Source of the DNA: Elusimicrobiota bacterium
GTDB taxonomy: Bacteria; Elusimicrobiota; UBA8919
Direction of reading: 5' to 3'
NCBI GenBank assembly: GCA_003452965.1
Contig: DMMW01000056.1
Span: 33,903-44,460 of the forward strand
Length of the DNA stretch: 10,558 bases
A program made the position numbers and the translations under genes. The notes beneath the pieces are model-generated. The model ran no database searches, was not told the DNA's origin, and saw only the letters and a list, made by a program, of their open reading frames with translations. Every line of letters starts with the position of its first letter. The stretch's first letter is position 1. Of this stretch, positions 1-4,830 are shown in pieces.

Positions 1-1
1 A

Positions 2-49
2 ATTACCGTCGCTATTTCGTTTTTATTAGCATTTTTCAGTAAGCCCTAA
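2..49 (+). CDS. 3' end of a possible membrane protein gene (partial)
   Basis: An open frame enters from the left edge and stops with TAA at 47-49. It encodes 15 residues, ITVAISFLLAFFSKP, a hydrophobic stretch ending in a short polar tail, as at the C-terminus of many transporters. The ending resembles that of some sodium:solute symporters, but 15 residues cannot establish a family. Indirect support comes from context: a heptad repeat array starts a few bases after this stop, as it does after most other stops in the window. The gene would be convergent with the TPR gene ending at 242. The other forward frames are equally short, so this is tentative. Confidence 0.3.
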   Translation: MTVAISFLLAFFSKP

Positions 50-53
50 TATA

Positions 54-237
54 ATGGCAGTAAACAGAATACAGTGCACAGGATTCAGTTTTTAAAATTA
101 TTACTTTTAACTTGTATCTATATCCTGCCTTCTATAGCCGGGCAAGGTCGGCAACAGGCGGGGAGACCCCGCCACTACTGTATCCTGCCCGCCTACTCCG
201 CCGGTTGGCGGATTAGTGGCGGGTATCCTGTATTCTA
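54..237. repeat. Heptad-repeat element A between convergent genes, interrupted by GC-rich palindromes
   Basis: Bases 54-88 are five consecutive 7-base words ending in CAG, for example TAAACAG at 61-67 and AATACAG at 68-74. An AT-rich spacer (89-110) follows. Words of the opposite strand sense come next: TATCCTG at 121-127, 181-187 and 224-230, ACTACTG at 174-180 and TATTCTA at 231-237. This second arm is split by GC-rich palindromes (157-173 and 188-223). The right end lies 4 bases from the stop codon of the minus-strand TPR gene at 242, and the left end 4 bases from the putative stop at 49. Read outward from either gene end, the words take the CAG form. Confidence 0.8.
157..223. repeat. GC-rich nested palindromes in the convergent gap
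   Basis: There is a perfect hairpin, GGCGGGG at 157-163 with CCCCGCC at 167-173 and a 3-base loop. A second imperfect palindrome spans 188-223: outer CCCGCC/GGCGGG, inner TCCGCC (197-202) with GGCGGA (207-212) around a 4-base loop. The decamer CCCGCCACTA at 168-177 is the exact reverse complement of 214-223, giving alternative long-range pairing. The same decamer recurs at 8139-8148. The base composition contrasts sharply with the AT-rich surroundings. Strong hairpins between convergent genes could end transcription in both directions, but no T-run follows either one. Confidence 0.75.
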
Positions 238-241
238 GTTA

Positions 242-1156
242 TTATTCCAGTGACTTTAGTATTTCCTGAGAACTTTGAACGAGTTCTTTTTTATTCAATA
301 TATTTGCAACACGAATAATATTTTGCAAATCTACTTTCATTCTATCTTTTGCAGCAAGTTTTTCATTAATATCATAAGCTCGCTGATAATAATCTAAAGA
401 TTCCTGATAGCGTTTCATTTCTTCAAATAGCGAACCTATAATATTCAAATCTATAGCAATCTTATGCGAATCTTCAAGTTGTTTATGTATATTCAATGCC
501 TGATTATAGTAATCAAGAGCATTTTCATAATTCTTTTCTTTTTGCGATATATTTCCTAAATTTAATAAATTAACTGCAAAACCTTGCCTATTTGCTTCAT
601 TACGATTTATATAAGATGCGTTATTAAAAAATTTCCGTGCCTCTTCAAGTTTATTCTGATTTAACTGACATAACCCAAGATTATTATATATAATTGCAGT
701 CTGCTCCTTTTTTTTCTGTTTTTTGCTGATTAGAAGCGATTCGGTATATATATCTATAGCTTTTTCATAATCGGTTTTCTGAGTATAAAGACGACCAAGA
801 TTGTTCAAATTAGTAATTATTTCTTCAGATAGCTTTAGTTTACGGTTAATTTCTAAAGATTTCTGAAAAGCGATTTCTGATTCTTCTATTTTGCATAAAG
901 CAAGAAGAGCAGAACCTAAATTATTATATGCTATTGCAATTCCTGGTTGGTTGTCTAAAGCCTGGTTGATTTCAAGCGCCTTCCGAAAAGATTTTAATGA
1001 AGAATCATAATCACCAAGAGCAAATGACATTTTACCTTTTTCTATGTAATCATCGGCTTCCTGGCTTCTGCTGGTTTCTTTGATATCAATTTTTGGAATA
1101 CAACCTAGCATAAAAACCGAACTTAACAAAACCGCAAAAAAAATATTTTTTTTCAT
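242..1156 (-). CDS. TPR-repeat lipoprotein, last gene of the mla-like operon
   Basis: The protein has 304 residues. The N-terminus is a lipoprotein signal: Lys-Lys, a hydrophobic core, then MLGC with the acceptor Cys at 19. The rest is tetratricopeptide repeats in an exact 40-residue register: the NNLG-type motif has its Gly at 81, 121, 161, 201 and 241, with an equivalent Gly at 41 and a degenerate seventh repeat at about 274-304. TPR arrays are protein-binding scaffolds; no catalytic domain is visible. The ATG has a good ribosome binding site, AGGTGG, six bases upstream (complement of 1163-1168). It follows the MCE gene after 84 bases filled by a heptad element. The position suggests a periplasmic, lipid-anchored partner of the lipid transporter, but that is inference from context only. 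Asp at +2 is absent (Ile20), so outer-membrane sorting is possible. Confidence 0.85.
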   Translation of the reverse strand: MKKNIFFAVLLSSVFMLGCIPKIDIKETSRSQEADDYIEKGKMSFALGDYDSSLKSFRKALEINQALDNQPGIAIAYNNLGSALLALCKIEESEIAFQKSLEINRKLKLSEEIITNLNNLGRLYTQKTDYEKAIDIYTESLLISKKQKKKEQTAIIYNNLGLCQLNQNKLEEARKFFNNASYINRNEANRQGFAVNLLNLGNISQKEKNYENALDYYNQALNIHKQLEDSHKIAIDLNIIGSLFEEMKRYQESLDYYQRAYDINEKLAAKDRMKVDLQNIIRVANILNKKELVQSSQEILKSLE

Positions 1157-1162
1157 AAGTTA

Positions 1163-1168
1163 CCACCT
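1163..1168 (-). promoter_or_regulatory. Ribosome binding site of the TPR gene
   Basis: AGGTGG on the minus strand, six bases from the ATG whose first base is 1156. Only this gene and the MCE gene have a clear Shine-Dalgarno sequence in the window. Confidence 0.7.
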
Positions 1169-1176
1169 AAAAAATA

Positions 1177-1238
1177 AGGTTATAAGTTAAAGGTTATAGG
1201 CTATAATTAAGTCTTTATTTTAACTTTTAACTTTTAAT
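1177..1238. repeat. Heptad-repeat element B between the MCE and TPR genes
   Basis: On the + strand, 1177-1211 holds words such as AGGTTAT (1177-1183 and 1191-1197) and AAGTTAA (1184-1190). After a short spacer, 1218-1238 is TTTTAAC twice and then TTTTAAT. AAGTTAA is the reverse complement of TTAACTT at 1220-1226 and 1227-1233, so the two arms can pair. Read on the transcribed (minus) strand, the purine-rich arm begins at the MCE stop codon (1241-1243) and the pyrimidine-rich arm ends just before the TPR ribosome binding site. Confidence 0.8.
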
Positions 1239-1240
1239 TT

Positions 1241-2008
1241 CTACTTGCTTTTTTTATACGGGTCATACGACTCGTTCAAATCAATTGAAGATTTTTCCTT
1301 TTTAGTATTTTTATCTTTAAAAAATGATGATTGTCTTAATGACCTTGTAATTATATCAATATTTTGAGTTGTATCTTCTGCATATTTAAAAATATTATCT
1401 ATTTTTTCCTGATTGGTTAAAAGTTTATCGCTTATTTTACTGATATTATTTGTTATTATTTTAAAATTTTCCAAATTGGAAAATAGCGGTCCGCTTGGAT
1501 CGTTCAATCTTTCAACCATATTGGAAATATTTGACATTATATTTTCCGCTGTGGATACAGGCATTTCGCTCATTTTTCCCAATAATATTCTTTTGCCTTC
1601 GTCTGAATCATAAGGAGTTATGTAACTTGTATTTGCTAATTGCGGATCATTTACACTACCTGGTACTATCTCAAGAATTTTAGAACCCAAAAGCGGAGAA
1701 ACCAATCTTAAAACGGATCCTTTTCTTATTCTTCTACCATGTTCTTCAAAAACGGATATTTTAAGAGCAATGTTATTATTGCCATCCAATTTATAACTTG
1801 TCAAAGAACCGATTGGCACGCCGTTCATATAAACAAGCATACCCTTACTTAATCCGTCACCTTTTTTAAAAATTGAATAATATGAAAAACTGTTGCTGAA
1901 CCATCTTTTTCCGCGTCCTATAAGAACTACTATTGACAAAATGCAAATAATGCCCCATATAATAAAAAAATTTGTGATTTTTTCGGTCTTGCTCGCCTTA
2001 GATAACAT
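1241..2008 (-). CDS. mlaD: MCE-domain (MlaD-like) lipid-transport protein
   Basis: The protein has 255 residues from the ATG at 2008. One N-terminal membrane segment (about 12-31) is followed by an MCE domain (about 40-118) with the usual pattern: an F...GL.KG..V..NG..IG opening, a beta-rich middle, and an LLGSK..EIVPG end. A helical region (about 140-225) and a charged Lys/Ser-rich tail complete it. MlaD-family proteins form periplasmic hexameric rings on the MlaEF ABC transporter and bind lipid. An upstream TTG at 2029 would add seven residues, but the ATG at 2008 has a strong GGAGG site five bases away and is preferred. The start overlaps the end of the ATPase gene by 11 bases, so translation is probably coupled. 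The helical tail after the MCE domain is longer than in E. coli MlaD. Confidence 0.9.
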   Translation of the reverse strand: MLSKASKTEKITNFFIIWGIICILSIVVLIGRGKRWFSNSFSYYSIFKKGDGLSKGMLVYMNGVPIGSLTSYKLDGNNNIALKISVFEEHGRRIRKGSVLRLVSPLLGSKILEIVPGSVNDPQLANTSYITPYDSDEGKRILLGKMSEMPVSTAENIMSNISNMVERLNDPSGPLFSNLENFKIITNNISKISDKLLTNQEKIDNIFKYAEDTTQNIDIITRSLRQSSFFKDKNTKKEKSSIDLNESYDPYKKSK

Positions 2009-2759
2009 TCTCTCCTCCGATATTGTCAATAATATTTTTTATCTTTTTGTTGTCATCAGAAAACATATGTTCGTATTTACCCGCAAATTCTATTTTTCCA
2101 TCCGCCATTACAATTAATCTGTCTGATATATTAGATGCCCATTTTACTTGATTAGTTACAATAATAACTGTAGTATTTTCTTTTTTAAGTTGTTTTATAA
2201 CCTGTGTCACTAAATTTGCATGATAAGAATCCAAATTGCCGGTTGGTTCATCCAAAAAAACATATCTTGGTGAACCAATCACAGCTCTTACGAGCCCGAG
2301 CATCCTTTTTTGGCTTATACTCAATTCTGCGGGAAAAGCATACATAGATTGAATTAAATCCATTTTCTCAAGCCAAAAATTAATTTTGTCAAAAATTTCA
2401 TTTTCAGTTAATTTTGTATGATATCTCAATTTTAGGGCAATATTATCAAAAATATTAAGGTTGCTTATCAAAGCAATTTCCTGGAAAACGAACCCCGTTT
2501 GTTCTTTAAATGCAAAAAGTTCATTTCGGTGCGATTTTGTCAAATTAAAATCTCTAACAATTACTTCACCCGATATCGGTTCAAGCAATCCTGCCGCTAC
2601 TTTAAGAAGAACAGACTTGCCGCATCCGCTTGGACCTAAAATAGAAACTATTTCATTTTCAAAAAAGGAAATTGTTATTCCATCGAGAACTAATTTATTG
2701 TTATCGGGTTTGTTAAACTGAACATTATTTATTTTAATTATCTCTTCCATAAAATGCAT
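1998..2759 (-). CDS. mlaF: MlaF-like ABC transporter ATP-binding protein
   Basis: The protein has 253 residues; an internal ATG at 2750 would give 250 and is equally possible, as neither has a clear ribosome binding site. It is a standard ABC ATPase fold: Walker A GPSGCGKS at 42-49, Q-loop Gln93, and Walker B ending FLDEPTGNLD with Asp170 and catalytic Glu171. Two motifs are degenerate. The signature is LSISQ (146-150) instead of LSGGQ, and the switch His is replaced by Asn203 (VTNQ where VTHD is usual). Gene neighbours (MlaE permease upstream, MCE protein overlapping downstream) make it the ATPase of an Mla-type lipid transporter in the inner membrane. The altered motifs suggest slow or unusual ATP hydrolysis but do not by themselves show loss of function. 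Confidence 0.9.
   Translation of the reverse strand: MHFMEEIIKINNVQFNKPDNNKLVLDGITISFFENEIVSILGPSGCGKSVLLKVAAGLLEPISGEVIVRDFNLTKSHRNELFAFKEQTGFVFQEIALISNLNIFDNIALKLRYHTKLTENEIFDKINFWLEKMDLIQSMYAFPAELSISQKRMLGLVRAVIGSPRYVFLDEPTGNLDSYHANLVTQVIKQLKKENTTVIIVTNQVKWASNISDRLIVMADGKIEFAGKYEHMFSDDNKKIKNIIDNIGGENVI
2012..2018 (-). promoter_or_regulatory. Ribosome binding site that fixes the MCE gene start
   Basis: GGAGGAG on the minus strand, inside the last codons of the ATPase gene, just upstream of the ATG at 2008. It supports that start over the TTG at 2029. Confidence 0.8.
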
Positions 2760-2870
2760 CGTATAGAGGTTAGCGTATAGGGATTAGAATTAGGTTTTTT
2801 CCATTCATTATACGTCAACCTATCTACCTTCTACTCGTTACTCGTTACTCATTACCTGTTACTTGTTACT
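2760..2870. repeat. Heptad-repeat element C between the permease and ATPase genes
   Basis: This is the clearest example of the class. On the + strand, 2760-2794 is five 7-base words, four of them ending in TAG (CGTATAG twice, AGGTTAG, GGATTAG). A T-run and AT-rich spacer fill 2795-2814. Bases 2815-2870 are eight consecutive words, mostly ending TACT: CGTTACT at 2836-2842 and 2843-2849, TGTTACT at 2857-2863 and 2864-2870. On the transcribed minus strand the long arm starts in the permease stop codon (2870-2872), and the short arm ends one base before the ATPase ATG. The period of 7 is not a multiple of 3 and no ORF spans it. Confidence 0.9.
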
Positions 2871-3682
2871 CATATGTAGAATAACACCGTAAGGATGCTG
2901 TTGAAAAAAAACGAATATAAAAGCGAATTAACTACTGCTTTCGTTGCTGCTTGAGGAACTTCGGTCAAAGAAATCCGCACTTTAAATCCCTCATAAACCG
3001 AAATAATTGCTATAATAATGCCGAATCCAAGACTCTTCAAAAATGCAACAACAACATCAATACTCGTAATTGTGTTCATAAGATTATTAAATAAAACCGA
3101 AAACGAAGAAGATAATGTTAGTTTTGCAGCTAAGAATCCGCCTGAAATACCTATAACGTTAAAATAAACCGTTAATAAGACCAAAGAAACCGTAACACCC
3201 CATAACCGTGGAATCAGAATATATCTTAAAGGGTCAACTCCCAAGGAATCTAAAGCTTCAATTTCTTTAGCTATTGACATATTTCCGATTTCAGTTGCTA
3301 TAGCACTCGCGGAACGTCCGATAACAATAAGTGCCGTAAAAATAGGTCCAAGTTCCCTTACAATAACCAAAAGTAGAATCTTGCCGATATACGCTTCCGC
3401 ATTAATTTTTGACAGCTGTGTAACACTTTGAACAACAACAACCGCACCAAGCATAAGTGAAACCACGCTAACCAGAAAAAATGATTGAACACCGGTGAAA
3501 TAAATTTGATTTTTAATTATTTTATTTATAATTGAACTTCCTTTTTCTTCTCTTTTGAAAAATGATTTAACCGAAAAAAAGAAAAGGTAACGTACATCTT
3601 CAAAAGAATTAAAAATAGAAAAGATTCTTTTTGTAAAAAAGGTTTTAAATAACCTGTAAATTGATATAAAAAAGTCTGTCAT
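2870..3682 (-). CDS. mlaE: MlaE-like ABC transporter permease
   Basis: The protein has 270 residues, a typical length for the MlaE/YrbE/TGD1 family. About five hydrophobic segments lie between 62 and 270, with an N-terminal amphipathic/basic part (1-60). Family hallmarks include RELGP at 109-113, GRS at 122-124 and a coupling helix at about 131-151 (EIGNM...EALDSLGVDP) that contacts the ATPase. The C-terminal region has a QAATKAVV segment (244-251), matching the usual G.ATT.AVV motif. It should be the inner-membrane permease moving phospholipid to or from the MCE ring. It is the first gene of the minus-strand operon. The start is the first ATG after the leader; the upstream bases are CT-rich, with no Shine-Dalgarno match. 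No MlaA, MlaB or MlaC gene is in the window. Confidence 0.92.
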   Translation of the reverse strand: MTDFFISIYRLFKTFFTKRIFSIFNSFEDVRYLFFFSVKSFFKREEKGSSIINKIIKNQIYFTGVQSFFLVSVVSLMLGAVVVVQSVTQLSKINAEAYIGKILLLVIVRELGPIFTALIVIGRSASAIATEIGNMSIAKEIEALDSLGVDPLRYILIPRLWGVTVSLVLLTVYFNVIGISGGFLAAKLTLSSSFSVLFNNLMNTITSIDVVVAFLKSLGFGIIIAIISVYEGFKVRISLTEVPQAATKAVVNSLLYSFFFNSILTVLFYI

Positions 3683-3685
3683 AGA

Positions 3686-3777
3686 GAGTCAGAGATTAGA
3701 GATTAGGGGTTAGAATTAAACTTCACTATTCTTTTATGAACAATGAACTTTAAACTATGAACTATTCCCTATACGCT
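3686..3777. repeat. Heptad-repeat element D forming the mla operon leader
   Basis: On the + strand, 3686-3720 holds five words including AGATTAG at 3693-3699 and 3700-3706 and GGGTTAG at 3707-3713. A 15-base spacer follows. Bases 3736-3777 hold six words including ATGAACT at 3743-3749 and 3757-3763 and ATACGCT at 3771-3777. The predicted transcript start (about 3780) falls at the outer edge of this element, so nearly the whole 5' leader of the permease mRNA is the repeat. The stretch AGCGTATAGGGA on its transcribed strand also occurs in element C on the opposite strand (2772-2783 region). Confidence 0.85.
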
Positions 3778-3786
3778 GTTTTAGTA

Positions 3787-3815
3787 ATATTATCAAATAA
3801 CTTTATTACTGTCAA
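3787..3815 (-). promoter_or_regulatory. Predicted sigma-70-type promoter of the mla-like operon
   Basis: On the minus strand, TTGACA (complement of 3810-3815) is followed after exactly 17 bases by TAATAT (complement of 3787-3792). Both hexamers and the spacing are near consensus. The predicted start is near 3780, about 98 bases ahead of the permease ATG. Confidence 0.75.
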
Positions 3816-3829
3816 GAGTGTGAATTTAA

Positions 3830-3868
3830 ACCCGCTAAAGCCCGAAGCGGGATCGGGATGTGGCGGGT
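3830..3868. repeat. GC-rich palindromic repeat upstream of the mla promoter
   Basis: The outer arms ACCCGC (3830-3835) and GCGGGT (3863-3868) enclose overlapping smaller hairpins: CCCGCT/AGCGGG (3831-3836 with 3846-3851) and CCCGA/TCGGG (3841-3845 with 3853-3857). It is GC-rich in an AT-rich setting and of the same CCCGCN type as 157-223 and 8139-8161. It sits 15 bases upstream of the mla -35 hexamer. The remaining bases to 3960 show no gene or clear signal. Confidence 0.6.
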
Positions 3869-3962
3869 GTTATAACAACAAATCTGTTTTAAAACTTCTC
3901 AAGAGAATTAAATAAGCGCGTAATTATCTCTTTACCTAAGGCAACAATTTAACAAAAATTTC

Positions 3963-3990
3963 TTGATTTTTATCTGTATAAAAGTATAAT
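3963..3990 (+). promoter_or_regulatory. Predicted promoter of the ORF6N gene, possibly giving a leaderless mRNA
   Basis: TTGATT (3963-3968), a 16-base spacer and a perfect TATAAT (3985-3990). The ATG at 3999 lies only eight bases past the -10 hexamer, about where transcription should begin, and no ribosome binding site is visible. The upstream in-frame TTG at 3990 overlaps the -10 box and is therefore unlikely as a start. Confidence 0.6.
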
Positions 3991-3998
3991 TGAACTAT

Positions 3999-4298
3999 AT
4001 GAAAAATAAAAATTTGATAGTCAATGCTCCGTCAATAAATATAGAAAATAAAATACTATTAATCAGGGGACAGAAAGTCATGCTAAGTGTTGATTTAGCA
4101 AAACTTTATGGAGTGGAACCTCGTGTCTTGGTTCAGACTGTAAAGAGAAACATAGAACGCTTCCCTAATGATTTTATGTTTCAACTAAACGATAAAGAGT
4201 TTAAAAACTTGAAATCACAAATTGTGATTTCAAGTTGGGGTGGATTACGTCGTGCTAATCCATATGCTTTTACTGATTTCTACTGCCACTTGCTATAA
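3999..4298 (+). pseudogene. Truncated ORF6N-domain (phage antirepressor-like) gene
   Basis: The frame encodes 99 residues. Residues about 12-92 match the ORF6N DNA-binding domain: I.GQKVML..DLA.LYGV (23-39), NIERFPNDFMFQL (51-63), LKSQ..ISSWGG (71-82) and NPYAFT (87-92). In family members PYAFT is followed by EQGVAML and a longer C-terminal part. Here the frame changes to an unrelated DFYCHLL and stops, so the gene is cut right after the domain. ORF6N proteins are typical of phages and mobile islands. An isolated 5' half is probably a decayed remnant, although a standalone DNA-binding peptide cannot be excluded. Codons 69-78 contain a 27-base palindrome (4208-4234). Confidence 0.7.
4208..4234. 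repeat. Perfect 13-base-arm palindrome inside the ORF6N gene
   Basis: CTTGAAATCACAA (4208-4220) and TTGTGATTTCAAG (4222-4234) are exact reverse complements around a single central base. The segment encodes part of the conserved LKSQ..ISS motif, so the symmetry may be partly forced by coding, but 13 perfect pairs are striking. Confidence 0.85.
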
Positions 4299-4407
4299 TA
4301 TTCCATCAACAGATACATTAGCAAGAGGGCAATATAGTGAAATAAAGAAAACATCGAATAAGCCGCCTTTTGAAAAGTGGTGGAATGAAAGTATAGATAT
4401 TCAATAA
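4264..4407 (+). pseudogene. Possible 3' remnant of an unrecognised gene
   Basis: In the +1 frame relative to the ORF6N gene, a 47-codon frame ends with TAA at 4405-4407. From about residue 14 it reads like ordinary protein, with polar and charged residues and an ending rich in Trp, Glu and Pro (PPFEKWW at 37-43). It lacks its own promoter and overlaps the ORF6N end, so it looks like the tail of a second gene joined to the ORF6N 5' part by a deletion near 4275-4290. I do not recognise the family. Confidence 0.3.
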
Positions 4408-4520
4408 AAAAACCAGAATTAATGAACAGGTAGCTATTCATATTTTTGGAACCGCCTTTAATCCGCCTTCACCCTAATAATAATTAACCGGGCAAGTGAA
4501 ATTCTACTTATCTTGTTGTC

Positions 4521-4558
4521 ATTGCGAAGCCGATGAAATCGGATGTGGCGTTCGCATT
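4521..4558. repeat. Stem-loop resembling a widespread dispersed repeat
   Basis: TGCGAA (4523-4528) pairs with TTCGCA (4551-4556), GCC with GGC (4547-4549), and inner CCGAT (4530-4534) competes to pair with ATCGG (4538-4542) around a GAA loop. The flanking GTCATTGCGA wording resembles intergenic repeats common in many environmental bacterial genomes; that resemblance is from memory. Confidence 0.5.
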
Positions 4559-4607
4559 TAGGTGGGTTAAAAAATTTATATATAAATCAAAAGATAAAAT
4601 ATTGGTT

Positions 4608-4625
4608 CCTTCGACTTCGCTCAGG
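4608..4625. repeat. Dispersed repeat word CCTTCGACTTCGCTCAGG
   Basis: This 18-base word with partly complementary ends (CCT/AGG) is familiar from intergenic repeats in many metagenome-derived bacteria. It is followed by a T-rich run (4627-4637). The stem is too short to call a terminator. Confidence 0.45.
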
Positions 4626-4645
4626 ATTATTTTTTTTGGGCATAT

Positions 4646-4757
4646 AGTTGGGGACGTGATGTTTATTCGTCTACGATAGACATGTCATCAATAATCAATG
4701 GCTATTCGCCATATTGCTGACATATCTTCGGCGGACTATTTTTTTACGTCTCCAGTA
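4646..4757. repeat. Long imperfect inverted repeat, possible degraded REP/MITE-like element
   Basis: The outer arms GGGGACGT (4650-4657) and ACGTCTCC (4746-4753) pair with one G-T wobble. An inner arm at 4678-4693 pairs with 4712-4727 at 14 of 16 positions, closing on a short TGGC/GCCA hairpin (4699-4711). A second copy of the end motif, AGTAGGGGACG, follows at 4754-4764. Terminal GGGGACG words with an internal palindrome are reminiscent of REP-type sequences mobilised by RAYT transposases. No transposase gene is present here. Confidence 0.5.
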
Positions 4758-4773
4758 GGGGACGCAAAAAAAA
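4739..4773. repeat. Hairpin flanked by T-run and A-run, abutting the respiratory-operon promoter
   Basis: CGTCTCC (4747-4753) pairs with GGGGACG (4758-4764) around AGTA. A seven-base T-run before it can pair with the A-run after it, extending the stem. It ends four bases before the -35 hexamer. With A rather than T residues following, it is not a canonical terminator on the + strand; a regulatory site or element end is possible. Confidence 0.55.
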
Positions 4774-4776
4774 GGC

Positions 4777-4804
4777 TTGACAAAAATATTTAATTTTGTA
4801 AAAT
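4777..4804 (+). promoter_or_regulatory. Predicted sigma-70-type promoter of the respiratory-complex operon
   Basis: A perfect TTGACA (4777-4782), a 16-base spacer and TAAAAT (4799-4804). The predicted start is near 4811, giving a leader of about 20 bases before the ATG at 4831. No clear Shine-Dalgarno sequence is present. Confidence 0.75.
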
Positions 4805-4830
4805 ACTAACTTGTCGTTTTTTAAAAAGCT

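Larger units (their letters stand above)
4408..4776. other. Gene-free stretch with dispersed repeats and palindromes
   Basis: No convincing coding frame, tRNA or rRNA is present. It holds a stem-loop at 4521-4558, a dispersed-repeat word at 4608-4625, a nested inverted repeat at 4646-4757, and a hairpin at 4739-4773 just before the promoter of the downstream operon. The left part to about 4500 shows only short fragments. Together with the truncated ORF6N gene this looks like a graveyard of mobile DNA between two divergent operons. Confidence 0.6.

Noticed and set aside
2009..2029. TTG start for the MCE gene
   Set aside because: The ATG at 2008 has a strong GGAGG site at proper spacing, and the extra seven residues contain nothing expected of the family.
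1893..2117. Forward ORF across the MCE/ATPase junction
   Set aside because: It is antisense to two conserved genes and to a strong ribosome binding site; a shadow frame.
2760..2875. CRISPR array
   Set aside because: The repeats are 7 bases, directly tandem, without unique spacers, and no cas genes are present.
3990..3998. TTG start for the ORF6N gene
   Set aside because: The TTG overlaps the -10 promoter hexamer, so the codon would not be transcribed; the ATG at 3999 is preferred.
4739..4773. Rho-independent terminator
   Set aside because: The stem is followed by A residues on the + strand and also by A residues when read on the minus strand, so there is no T-run at the correct side.
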